Notes: a model not told the origin generated them from the letters alone. A DNA stretch of 10,287 bases from Methanobrevibacter sp. (GCA_017646885.1 JAGCLR010000360.1:1-10287), one strand, 5' to 3'; numbered from the stretch's first letter, positions 1 through 6,436 are shown. Program-made: numbers and translations.

Positions 1-143
1 AATTCTTTTTTATTATCTTTTATTTTTTTCATTGAATTCTATTTTTACTTTAAAGATATATTTTATATATTTCCAATAATATAATAGTATTAATTATTTT
101 AAAATAAATTTATTTTCATTTATTTGAATAAAGGGGGATTAAT
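1..143 (+). promoter_or_regulatory. Leader and promoter of the nuclease operon
   Basis: Seen: T-rich runs at 6-29 look like the terminator of a gene to the left of the window. They are followed by a TATA-like element, TTTATATAT at 62-70. An archaeal start about 25 bases downstream would give a leader of roughly 50 bases. The Shine-Dalgarno site GGGGGAT (133-139) sits four bases before the ATG at 144. The TATA assignment is by pattern only, in a background so AT-rich that chance matches are common. Confidence 0.4.
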
Positions 144-875
144 ATGAAGTTAAAAGGTAGAAATTTATTAATTTTGCTCATTATCCTAATTTTAGGATTT
201 TCTATTTTATCTGCAGGATCAGCTTATACTGGAACTGGATTCACTCATGACATACCTTTTTCAAAATATTCTGATTTGTCAAATGATGATATCCTAAACA
301 AGTTTGATGATACAGATTGCCAACCGGAATTCACTGGATACTGTTCTTATGTAACTGATGGAGATACCATTGAAGTTGATGGTCTTGGAAAGGTCCGTTT
401 TGTAGGTGTAAATACACCAGAAAGAGGTGTGGAAGGTTATATCTGCTCTAAACGTTTTGTTCAGAAATTATGCTTGAATAAAGAGGTAAGTTTAGACATT
501 GATGATTCAAAGTACACTGATAAGTATGGCAGATATTTGGCTGTTGTCATAGTGGATGGCAAGAACTTGAATGAAATGCTTTTAAGGGAGGGGCTTGCTG
601 AAGTAATGTATATGCCTCCAAGTGAGTTTTATCCATATGATTGGGCACCTAATTCAGATGGGTATTCCCATTATGTAAGCTCATATAGCTCTTCAAACAC
701 TGGAAGCTCTTCATTAGATTCCTCATCTTACATAGCAAGTGCAAACAGCCATAAGTTCCATTATACTACATGCAGATGGGGAAAGAAGATTTCTGAGAAA
801 AACAAGGTCACTTTCAAAAGCAGATCTGATGCAATTAGCCATGGATATGAACCATGCAAGGTTTGTCAACCTTGA
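144..875 (+). CDS. Secreted thermonuclease (SNase family) with C-terminal Ada-like zinc module
   Basis: Likely an exported phosphodiesterase that cleaves DNA or RNA outside the membrane. Residues 1-27 form a signal peptide: basic start, a run of Leu/Ile, then SAGSA. The SNase domain spans about 62-158 and contains D72/D74 in TDGDT, R85, the TPE motif ending at E93, and R130 in DKYGR. These correspond to the Ca-binding Asp, catalytic Arg, Glu and second Arg of staphylococcal nuclease. The Asp before TPE in the Staphylococcus enzyme is Asn90 here. A Ser/Tyr-rich linker (about 172-196) leads to a 45-residue module with H206, C210, C238 and C241. Its spacing matches the Cys4 zinc site of the Ada N-terminal domain, with His in the first position. 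Such modules are known at the ends of other secreted nuclease-type proteins. The ATG at 144 has a good ribosome-binding site. The next gene starts 41 bases on, so cotranscription is likely. Fold assignment is firm; substrate is inferred. Confidence 0.88.
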   Translation: MKLKGRNLLILLIILILGFSILSAGSAYTGTGFTHDIPFSKYSDLSNDDILNKFDDTDCQPEFTGYCSYVTDGDTIEVDGLGKVRFVGVNTPERGVEGYICSKRFVQKLCLNKEVSLDIDDSKYTDKYGRYLAVVIVDGKNLNEMLLREGLAEVMYMPPSEFYPYDWAPNSDGYSHYVSSYSSSNTGSSSLDSSSYIASANSHKFHYTTCRWGKKISEKNKVTFKSRSDAISHGYEPCKVCQP

Positions 876-916
876 TTAATAATTTTTATTTATTTCAATG
901 AATTTGGAGAGATATT

Positions 917-1237
917 ATGAAAGAAGAAGTATTTTACGGTAAAGGAATGGCAAGAGTAAAGGAAGAGGATGAAGATTTATATAAGGCAATAGTTGCTTTA
1001 AATGATGCTGTATGGAATGGAAAAGCATTGGATTATAAGACTCAAAAGTTAATAGCAATTGGAATTGCAGCTTCCAATGCAGACAGCAGAGCTACTGAAA
1101 AGCAAATGATGAGTGCTAAAAAGGAATTAGGTGTCACTCGTGATGAAGTTGTGGATGTCTTAAAGGTTGTCTTATTGACCTCAGGAATGCAACCATTCAA
1201 CAAGGCTTTGCAAATAGCAAATAAAGTGTTTGAATAA
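917..1237 (+). CDS. Carboxymuconolactone decarboxylase/AhpD-fold protein, copy 1, without redox cysteines
   Basis: A small all-helical protein of 106 residues. The core from about residue 38 (LDYKTQKLIAIGIAAS) to the C-terminus follows the CMD domain pattern: a helix rich in LIAI, a connecting segment, then the helix ending DVLKVVLLTSGM and a final amphipathic helix. AhpD-type members carry a CxxC pair and a nearby His for peroxidase activity. This protein has no cysteine at all, and the corresponding segment reads NADSRATEKQ. It is therefore unlikely to be an AhpD-type peroxiredoxin partner. A non-redox role, binding protein or decarboxylase-like enzyme is possible, but the function is unknown. 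Shine-Dalgarno GGAGAGAT at 906-913. The next gene, 33 bases downstream, is a same-length paralogue with 61 of 106 identical residues by hand count, so the pair arose by tandem duplication and may form a hetero-oligomer. Confidence 0.82.
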   Translation: MKEEVFYGKGMARVKEEDEDLYKAIVALNDAVWNGKALDYKTQKLIAIGIAASNADSRATEKQMMSAKKELGVTRDEVVDVLKVVLLTSGMQPFNKALQIANKVFE

Positions 1238-1270
1238 TTAATGTTCTATTATTTCATTTGGAGTTAAATC

Positions 1271-1591
1271 ATGTCTGAAAAGGTATTTTATGGCAAAGGG
1301 GTTCGTAGAATCAAAAATGAAGATTCTGAATTGTATGGTGCAATTGAGAATTTGGACAAGAATGTTTGGAATGGAAGCTCTTTGGATTACAGAACTCAAA
1401 AGTTAATTGCCATAGCAATTTCCGCTACAAGTAATGAAGGAAATTCATTCATGAAACAGGTATCTAAAGCTAAAAAAGAGCTTGACATCAGTCGTGATGA
1501 GATAATGGATGTATTGAAAGTTGTCTTATTGACTTCTGGCATGCCGGCATTCAATAAATCCTTGGAAGTAGTGAATAAATTGTATGATTAA
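1271..1591 (+). CDS. Carboxymuconolactone decarboxylase/AhpD-fold protein, copy 2, without redox cysteines
   Basis: The second tandem paralogue is also 106 residues and aligns to copy 1 without gaps. The N-terminal VFYGKG, the central VWNG..LDY.TQKLIAI and the C-terminal DVLKVVLLTSGM blocks are shared. The variable stretch is residues 49-64, exactly where AhpD proteins carry CxxC. Here it reads SNEGNSFMKQ and again holds no cysteine. The differences cluster there, which suggests that the two copies have diverged in ligand or partner while keeping the scaffold. The start ATG at 1271 follows GGAG (1260-1263) with seven bases of spacing. The T-rich stretch after the stop (1592-1659) probably ends the nuclease-CMD-CMD transcript. 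Substrate unknown. Confidence 0.82.
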   Translation: MSEKVFYGKGVRRIKNEDSELYGAIENLDKNVWNGSSLDYRTQKLIAIAISATSNEGNSFMKQVSKAKKELDISRDEIMDVLKVVLLTSGMPAFNKSLEVVNKLYD

Positions 1592-1659
1592 ACTTTTTTA
1601 AAACTGTTTTCTTTAATTTTTTGCTTTTTTTAGTTTTTTACTATTTTTTATTTTTTAAA
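1592..1659 (+). terminator. T-tract terminator between convergent genes
   Basis: Repeated runs of five to seven T (from 1594 to about 1656) follow the second CMD gene. This is the form of intrinsic terminators in archaea, which need no hairpin. The tracts work only for plus-strand transcription. The opposite strand here is A-rich, so the converging minus-strand gene has no evident T-tract in this gap. Confidence 0.6.
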
Positions 1660-2199
1660 TTACTCTTTTTCCAATATTTCAAAAACCTTTTCCATTGTAT
1701 CCGCTATTTTAAAGGTGTTTTTATCCCTTTTAGCTCTTACAACACCTTCATCAATCATGAAGTCAATCATTTCAAGCATTGGGTCATAGAAATCAAACAT
1801 ATTGAATATTACGATTTTCTTGTTGTGTCTTTTTAGTTTTTTCAAGACAATTGTTTCAAAAAACTCATCAAGGGTTCCTATTCCTCCAGGAGCTATGATA
1901 AATGCATCTGATTTTTCTAAAAACAGGTTTTTTCTCTCTTTCATTGATTCAGTATAAATGAATTCATCACAATCCCTACAGATTCCTTCAAATTTTTCCA
2001 TCCACTTTGGTGCAATTCCTATAACTTTTCCGTTATTGTCTAAGGCTCCTTTTGAAACAGCACCCATAACTCCGGTTGAACCTCCACCAAATACAAGTGA
2101 ATGGCCTCTTTTAGCTATTTCTTCACCTAATCTGTATGATTCATCAATATATTTGGATTTTATTTTAGTGCTTCCAGCACCATAAACGCAAATTCTCAT
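1660..2199 (-). CDS. LOG family protein (TIGR00730, lysine-decarboxylase-like Rossmann fold)
   Basis: A 179-residue Rossmann-fold protein of the usual length for this family. It has GGGSTGVMG at 38-46 (nucleotide phosphate binding), an Arg in SMKERK (R89), and PGGIGTLDE at 104-112, the PGGxGTxxE signature of LOG proteins. Characterised members hydrolyse cytokinin riboside 5'-monophosphates or, more generally, nucleoside 5'-monophosphates to base and ribose 5-phosphate. The old name lysine decarboxylase is a misannotation. In an archaeon the likely role is nucleotide turnover or salvage, which is an inference. The start at 2199 is preceded on its strand by AAGGGATATT, a usable ribosome-binding site. 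It is divergent from the glycosyltransferase gene and converges on the CMD pair. Confidence 0.88.
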   Translation of the reverse strand: MRICVYGAGSTKIKSKYIDESYRLGEEIAKRGHSLVFGGGSTGVMGAVSKGALDNNGKVIGIAPKWMEKFEGICRDCDEFIYTESMKERKNLFLEKSDAFIIAPGGIGTLDEFFETIVLKKLKRHNKKIVIFNMFDFYDPMLEMIDFMIDEGVVRAKRDKNTFKIADTMEKVFEILEKE

Positions 2200-2225
2200 A
2201 ATATCCCTTATCTTTTTGAATATAG

Positions 2226-2241
2226 TATTTATTTATAATTT
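2226..2241 (-). promoter_or_regulatory. Candidate TATA box of the LOG gene
   Basis: Read on the minus strand this is TTATAAATAAATA, about 30-40 bases upstream of the start codon, which would give a very short leader. It is the best TATA-like match on that strand in the divergent gap. The background is strongly AT-rich, so the call is tentative. Confidence 0.35.
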
Positions 2242-2247
2242 AATCAT

Positions 2248-2315
2248 TAAAAGTTTTTTTATATACTTTATACTAATATAAAATTTAATTGTAAAAAGTT
2301 TTTTATATGCTTTAT
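2248..2315 (+). repeat. Duplicated 24-bp TATA-containing element upstream of the glycosyltransferase gene
   Basis: Two direct copies, 2248-2271 and 2292-2315, match at 21 of 24 positions with a 44-bp period. Each has the form TAAAA(A)G, a T run, then ATATRCTTTAT, so each includes a plausible TATA box (TTTTTATATAC and TTTTTATATGC). The downstream copy would place transcription start near 2335, about 50 bases before the ATG at 2387. They could be tandem promoters of the glycosyltransferase gene or a duplicated operator. A second short repeat, TTATCTATTT, occurs at 2312-2321 and again at 2327-2336. Confidence 0.5.
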
Positions 2316-2386
2316 CTATTTTAAACTTATCTATTTAAATAAAAAATTACAAATAATATCATAGAAATGGAATATTTGGTGGAATA

Positions 2387-3580
2387 ATGAAAATATTAGT
2401 AGTTCAAGAGTCTGACTGGTTAAAGAGAAATCCACATCAGCAACATCATTTGATGGATCGTATGGTACTTAGAGGTCATGAAGTAAAGGTTATAGATTAT
2501 CCTATCGATTGGCCAAAGGAAGATCCTGATGGATTTATGTTCAAAAGGGAAGTGCATGACAATGTATTCAAAGTAAAACCTGATGCAAATATTCAAGTTA
2601 TCAGACCTTCTTTCATTAAAAAGCCAGTCTTAAACTACATGTCATTATATTTTACTCATAAAAAGGAAATCAAAAGGCAAATAGAGGAATTCAAGCCGGA
2701 TATCATTATGGGATTGGGTTTGCTCAATGCATATTCCGCTTCAAAGCTTGCCAATAAACATAATATTCCATTTGTATACTACCTGATTGATGTGCTTTAT
2801 GCACTTATTCCAGAAAAGACATTTCAATCATTTGGAAAGAAAGTTAACATGAAGGCAATAGAACGTTCTGACCTTGTCATCACTATCAATCAAAAGCTTA
2901 AAGAACTGGCTGTGGATTTGGGTAGTGATCCAAATGAAACCATTTTAATTGATGCTGGAATTGATTTAAATGACTTTGACCCTCAACTTGATGATTCCAA
3001 TATAAGAAGTATGTATCACATAGATAAAAATGACACAGTTCTCTTCTTTATGGGTTGGATCTATGAATTTGCAGGTATGAAGGAATTGGCTATTGAGCTT
3101 GGAAAGAACAAGGAAGAATATCCGAACATGAAGATTCTCATTGTAGGTGATGGTGATGCCTATGACAGGATGGTTCAAATAAAAGAGGAATATGAACTTG
3201 GAGACCAATTGATACTTACTGGAAAGCAACCTTATGAAATGATTCCTGAATTCTTGGCATCTGCTGATTTCTGTCTCCTTCCAGCTTATATCGATGAGGA
3301 GATCATGCAGGACATTGTTCCAATCAAGCTTTATGAGTATTTGGCTATGGAAAAGGTTGTTATAGCAACAGAACTTCCAGGAATTTCCAAGGAGTTTGGT
3401 TATGGAAATGGAATCGAATATGTCCAAAAGGCAGAGGAAGTTTTGGAAACTGCTCAAAGGATTCTTGATGAGGGAAGATATGATGAGATTTCCAAAAAAG
3501 GAAGGGAGTATGTCAAGTCCAATGATTGGGAAGCCATTACAGATAAGTTTGAAAAGGCTTTGAATGACTTGATTGAATAA
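2387..3580 (+). CDS. Glycosyltransferase family 4-type (GT-B) enzyme
   Basis: A cytoplasmic or membrane-peripheral retaining glycosyltransferase of 397 residues, normal for GT4. The N-terminal Rossmann half (about 1-190) begins KILVVQESDW and contains the acceptor-side segment HQQHHLMDRMVLRGHEV. The C-terminal half (about 215-395) holds FFMGWIYEFAGMKELA, the nucleotide-sugar strand ILIVGDGD (250-257) and the donor-site region VPIKLYEYLAMEKVVIA. The family's E-x7-E pair appears as D309-x7-E317, with Asp in the first position. No membrane segment is evident. The sugar and acceptor cannot be read from sequence; cell-surface glycan, pseudomurein precursor or lipid glycosylation are all possible. 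The start is fixed by GGTGGA (2378-2383), three bases before the ATG. The gene stands alone between its own promoter region and a 147-bp gap. Confidence 0.85.
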   Translation: MKILVVQESDWLKRNPHQQHHLMDRMVLRGHEVKVIDYPIDWPKEDPDGFMFKREVHDNVFKVKPDANIQVIRPSFIKKPVLNYMSLYFTHKKEIKRQIEEFKPDIIMGLGLLNAYSASKLANKHNIPFVYYLIDVLYALIPEKTFQSFGKKVNMKAIERSDLVITINQKLKELAVDLGSDPNETILIDAGIDLNDFDPQLDDSNIRSMYHIDKNDTVLFFMGWIYEFAGMKELAIELGKNKEEYPNMKILIVGDGDAYDRMVQIKEEYELGDQLILTGKQPYEMIPEFLASADFCLLPAYIDEEIMQDIVPIKLYEYLAMEKVVIATELPGISKEFGYGNGIEYVQKAEEVLETAQRILDEGRYDEISKKGREYVKSNDWEAITDKFEKALNDLIE

Positions 3581-3727
3581 TAGTTTTAAGATATTAAGGG
3601 CAAGTAGAAATCTTTTTAACTCATTAAGTTCAATTAAGATTTACACATCAATTTTTTAACTTTTTGAAGTGATGTTAAATTATTTTAAAAATTTTTGTTT
3701 TAATAAAAAGTTCTAATTGGTGATATT
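3581..3727 (+). promoter_or_regulatory. Gap with probable terminator and promoter of the MGMT-like gene
   Basis: Short T runs at 3613-3617, 3652-3657 and 3661-3665 may end the glycosyltransferase transcript. An AT-only stretch around 3675-3694 is the best TATA candidate for the next gene. GGTGAT (3719-3724) is a classic methanogen Shine-Dalgarno site and sets the start at 3728. The terminator and promoter boundaries are uncertain. Confidence 0.35.
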
Positions 3728-4198
3728 ATGGCGAGAAAAACTTTCAATGAAAAACTTAACGATTCTAAAGATATGCCTAAAATTATAAAAGTTACAGATG
3801 AGAAATCCATTGAACGTTATGGTGGAGAGGATATGCTGATTGCTCCTCCATTGGAGTACAATGAAATCATGGCTAAGATTCCTAAGGGAAAACTGATTAC
3901 TACCGGTCAAATTAGAGAATTTTTAGCAATGAAACATGGTGCTGAATTTACTTGTCCTTTGACTGCAGGTATTTTCATTTCTTTAGCTGCCCAAGCAAGT
4001 GAGGAAAGAGAGGATAATAAGATACCATTTTGGAGAACTCTTAAAAAGGATGGGGAATTGAATCCGAAATATCCTGGAGGAGTGGAATATCAAAAGGAAA
4101 TGCTTGAAAATGAAGGCCATAGTTTCATTACAAAAGGAAGAAAGAATATAAGATATTTTGTTGAAGATTATGAAGATAAATTATTTGAGTTAGAATAA
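3728..4198 (+). CDS. MGMT-fold alkyltransferase-like protein lacking the reactive cysteine
   Basis: A 156-residue protein with the C-terminal DNA-binding fold of O6-alkylguanine-DNA alkyltransferase. The helix-turn-helix region IPKGKLITTGQIREFLA (51-67) corresponds to the GKVTTYGQIA segment of MGMT. IPFWRTLKKDGELN (99-112) occupies the place of the active-site PCHRVV and its following DG turn, and YPGGVEYQKEMLENEG (115-130) matches the SGG.E.K..LL..EG motif. The acceptor Cys is replaced: PFWR (100-103) instead of PCHR. The only cysteine is C76, in FTCPLTAGIF. Known alkyltransferase-like (ATL) proteins, with Trp in this loop, bind O6-alkylguanine and flag it for repair, so DNA-lesion recognition is a reasonable inference. 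The N-terminal 40 residues and the C-terminal tail (132-156) extend past the core. I recall similar proteins with a conserved MARK.FNEKL start in anaerobic bacteria, annotated only as MGMT family. Confidence 0.78.
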   Translation: MARKTFNEKLNDSKDMPKIIKVTDEKSIERYGGEDMLIAPPLEYNEIMAKIPKGKLITTGQIREFLAMKHGAEFTCPLTAGIFISLAAQASEEREDNKIPFWRTLKKDGELNPKYPGGVEYQKEMLENEGHSFITKGRKNIRYFVEDYEDKLFELE

Positions 4199-4298
4199 CT
4201 TTTTGGTTATTTTAACTAATTTTTATATTTTGGAGGATAATTTATTTTTTTATTTTTGATTTAACTATTTTTCACCATTAAATAATTGGAGATTGTTT
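4199..4298 (+). promoter_or_regulatory. Gap with terminator, promoter and start-deciding ribosome site of the GNAT gene
   Basis: T runs follow the MGMT-like stop codon, and a TATA-like TTTTTATATTTT lies at 4220-4231. Two Shine-Dalgarno-like sites occur. GGAGGATAA at 4232-4240 has no ATG, GTG or TTG at useful spacing. GGAGAT at 4288-4293 lies five bases before the ATG at 4299 and marks the true start of the acetyltransferase. The TTG at 4293, in the same frame, overlaps the ribosome site and is not a credible start. Confidence 0.45.
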
Positions 4299-4778
4299 AT
4301 GCCAGAATTAACATTTAGAAATGCAGAAGAAAAGGATGTTCCTTTGATTTTGGAATTCATTAAGAAATTAGCTGATTATGAACATAGATTGGATGAAGTG
4401 ATTGCTACTGAAGAAGCTTTGAAATACTGGATTTTTGATAAGAACCAAGCGGAAGTTATTTTCGCTCTTGAAGATGGAAAGGAAATAGGATTTGCATTTT
4501 TCTTCTTAAGCTTTTCAACTTACATTGCAAATGTCAATATGCATCTTGAAGATCTTTTCATTGACCCCGAATATCGTGGAAAAGGTTATGGAAAGGCATT
4601 GCTTAGAGAGCTTGCGAAGATAGTTAAGGAAAGAGGTTATGGCCGATTTGAATGGACCTGTCTTGAATGGAATGAGCCAAGCAAGGAATTCTATAAATCC
4701 ATTGGAGCACAAGAAAAGGATTGGGATGTTTTCCATTTTACAGGACAATCTTTGGAAGATTTTATCAATGAGGATTAA
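4299..4778 (+). CDS. GNAT N-acetyltransferase, spermidine/spermine N1-acetyltransferase-like
   Basis: A 159-residue acetyl-CoA-dependent acetyltransferase. LEDLFIDPEYRGKGYGKALL (83-102) is motif A of GNAT enzymes, with the R/QxxGxG/A pyrophosphate loop at R93-G98. EWNEPSKEFYKSIGA (123-137) is motif B and includes Y132, the position of the catalytic Tyr in human SSAT. The resemblance to SSAT is specific: it extends to an N-terminal ELA.YE-type helix, the LED before motif A, and EWNEPS..FYK. A polyamine or other small diamine is therefore the likeliest substrate, although bacterial and archaeal homologues also act on thialysine and related amines. The start at 4299 is chosen over an upstream in-frame TTG because the Shine-Dalgarno site lies between them. 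The T-rich region after 4778 would end transcription. Confidence 0.85.
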   Translation: MPELTFRNAEEKDVPLILEFIKKLADYEHRLDEVIATEEALKYWIFDKNQAEVIFALEDGKEIGFAFFFLSFSTYIANVNMHLEDLFIDPEYRGKGYGKALLRELAKIVKERGYGRFEWTCLEWNEPSKEFYKSIGAQEKDWDVFHFTGQSLEDFINED

Positions 4779-4978
4779 TTTTTCATAATTTTTAATTTCT
4801 TTATTTTTTACTTTTTTTAAAATCTTTATTTTTCCTATTTTTACATTTATTCTTAAAATTGATTCATTTTTTCATTATTTTATATTTAATAGTTTAATCA
4901 ATAGTTCATTTTTTTATTAATTTTTTACTATTTTTTTTAAAAAATTCATTTATTTTATTGAAAAACACACTCTGTTCA

Positions 4979-5000
4979 AAAGTTTTAATAAAGTTTTAAT
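4979..5000 (+). repeat. Tandem 11-mer AAAGTTTTAAT directly upstream of the uraA TATA box
   Basis: The 11-base unit occurs twice without gap (4979-4989 and 4990-5000) and ends seven bases before the TATA box. One helical turn of spacing and this position suit an activator or repressor site that touches the same DNA face twice. The role is inferred. Confidence 0.5.
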
Positions 5001-5028
5001 AATGGGGTTTATAAATATATTTTATGAT

Positions 5029-5060
5029 AATAAATTAATTAATAATTGAATTAATTTATT
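5029..5060 (+). repeat. 12-bp perfect inverted repeat at the expected uraA transcription start
   Basis: The arms AATAAATTAATT (5029-5040) and AATTAATTTATT (5049-5060) are exact reverse complements separated by eight bases. It overlaps or immediately follows the predicted start of transcription, so it may be a repressor operator or a weak leader hairpin. All pairs but the loop G are A-T, which makes chance occurrence less surprising in this genome. Confidence 0.4.
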
Positions 5061-5122
5061 TGTTTTTGATAATTCCTATTAATTAATTAAATTATTAACT
5101 CTTTAGTTTATAGTGTGATATA

Positions 5123-6436
5123 ATGAGTGAAAATGATAATGATATGATTTATGATTTATGGGATAAGCCACCTCTTTTTGAGTGGATCCTTTTGTCCCTT
5201 CAACGTTTATGCGCTATTTTTGGTGCTACCATTTTAGTACCGATTGTAGTTAACACAACTGTTGGTGAACCTGTGCTATCTGTTCCAGTTGCTTTGATTG
5301 CTTCTGGGGTAGGTACACTTATTTATGTAGCGGCTACACGGAATAAAAGTCCGGTATATCTGGGAAGTTCATTTGCTTTTATTGCACCTATGATTGCTGG
5401 ATTTGCTATTGGTGGTAAGTCAAGTATTTTCTCAGCTTTAATGGTTGTAGGTTTAGTGTATGTTGCTATTGCTATAATCATCAGGGTTACTGGTAATGAA
5501 TGGATTAACAGATTATTGCCTCCAGTAATTGTAGGTCCTATGATTATGGTAATCGGTTTATGTTTAGCTCCTACTGCAATTCAAGAAATTGGTCTTGATC
5601 AAGCTGTAATTCCAATCAATAACCTTATTGTTGCACTTGTTGCATTCTTTACAACTGCTGTTATAGCTATTCGTGGTAGAGGAATGCTTAAGGTTATTCC
5701 TTTCTTGATTGGTATTATTGTATCATATGTTGTAGCAGCTTGCTTAGGTATGGTTGACTTCTCTGGATTCTATGCAGCAAGCATATTTGAAATACCAGAT
5801 TTCTACGTGCCATTTGTACATTATAGCTTTAATCCTGCTGCTCTTTTAACAATTGTTCCAATTGCTCTTGTAACTATGGTAGAGCATGTTGGGGACCATA
5901 AGGTATTAGGGGAAATTATTGGCCGTGACTTAATTTCAGATCCTGGTTTAAACAAGACCCTTCTTGGTGATGGTCTCGCTACATTCTTTGCAGCATTTAT
6001 GGGTGGTCCTGCAAACACCACTTACGGTGAAAACACTTCTGTTGTAGGTTTAACAAGAGTTGCATCCATTTATGTAATTGGTTTAACTGCAATCTTTGCA
6101 ATCATATTTGCATTCTCTGGTCATTTAACTGCACTTCTTGCAGCTATGCCTAACCCTGTAATTGGAGGTGTAGCGATTCTTCTTTACGGATTCATTGCAG
6201 TAAACGGGGTAAAGCTCTTAATCCAAGAAGAAGTTGACTTCAATAACAACAAGAACATTGTTGTTGCAGCTACCATGTTGGTTTTAGGTTTAGGTGGAGC
6301 TACCTTGTCCATTGTTCAAGGTGACTTGTCTGTTTCCATTTCAGGTATGGCTCTTGCAGCAATTGCGGGTGTAGTTCTTAACTTGATCATTCCAGAAAGA
6401 GAAAAAGATAACGAATTCGTTCCAGAAGTTAAATAA
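5123..6436 (+). CDS. uraA: Uracil permease, NCS2/NAT family
   Basis: An integral membrane nucleobase transporter, probably uracil:proton symport, of 437 residues, the normal length for the family. Hydrophobic segments fill almost the whole chain from about 22 to 425, consistent with 14 spans. SPVYLGSSFAFIAP (76-89) and MVEHVGDH (252-259) are family signatures; E254 aligns with E241, and E303 in TTYGEN with E290, the uracil-contacting residues of E. coli UraA. NPVIGGVAILLYGFIA (344-359) is also typical. The TM1 QH motif reads QR (27-28) here. The start follows GTGAT at 5115-5119. A uracil phosphoribosyltransferase gene begins at 10239, supporting uracil over xanthine as substrate. The promoter has its own repeat elements, so uptake is probably regulated by pyrimidine state. 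T runs follow the stop. Confidence 0.9.
   Translation: MSENDNDMIYDLWDKPPLFEWILLSLQRLCAIFGATILVPIVVNTTVGEPVLSVPVALIASGVGTLIYVAATRNKSPVYLGSSFAFIAPMIAGFAIGGKSSIFSALMVVGLVYVAIAIIIRVTGNEWINRLLPPVIVGPMIMVIGLCLAPTAIQEIGLDQAVIPINNLIVALVAFFTTAVIAIRGRGMLKVIPFLIGIIVSYVVAACLGMVDFSGFYAASIFEIPDFYVPFVHYSFNPAALLTIVPIALVTMVEHVGDHKVLGEIIGRDLISDPGLNKTLLGDGLATFFAAFMGGPANTTYGENTSVVGLTRVASIYVIGLTAIFAIIFAFSGHLTALLAAMPNPVIGGVAILLYGFIAVNGVKLLIQEEVDFNNNKNIVVAATMLVLGLGGATLSIVQGDLSVSISGMALAAIAGVVLNLIIPEREKDNEFVPEVK

Larger units (their letters stand above)
4779..5122 (+). promoter_or_regulatory. Intergenic region: terminator of the GNAT gene and promoter of uraA
   Basis: No gene is visible in these 344 bases. The left half (4779-4945) is T-rich with many runs of five to eight T and fits an archaeal terminator. 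The right half carries a tandem 11-mer (4979-5000), GGGG then a TATA box (TTTATAAATATAT, 5008-5020), a 12-bp inverted repeat (5029-5060), AT-rich leader sequence and GTGAT (5115-5119) as the ribosome site for uraA. Transcription would start near 5040-5045, leaving a leader of about 80 bases. Confidence 0.5.

Noticed and set aside
1621..1836. Plus-strand open frame of 71 codons
   Set aside because: It lies in the T-rich terminator and on the opposite strand of the well-supported LOG gene, with Phe/Tyr/Leu-heavy composition and no ribosome site.
2966..3457. Minus-strand open frame of 163 codons
   Set aside because: It is fully antisense to the glycosyltransferase gene, has no family resemblance and no ribosome site.
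4232..4240. Strong Shine-Dalgarno-like GGAGGATAA without a gene
   Set aside because: No canonical start follows at workable spacing. The best reading (ATT) gives a 13-codon peptide ending at TAA, and it overlaps the TATA region of the GNAT gene.
4293..4298. TTG start two codons upstream of the GNAT ATG
   Set aside because: It overlaps the Shine-Dalgarno site GGAGAT (4288-4293), so the ATG at 4299 is the usable start.
5029..5122. Riboswitch or PyrR-type attenuator in the uraA leader
   Set aside because: The leader is almost pure A/T with no conserved RNA motif and no GC stem, and archaeal T-tract termination does not need such a hairpin. A protein operator is more likely.
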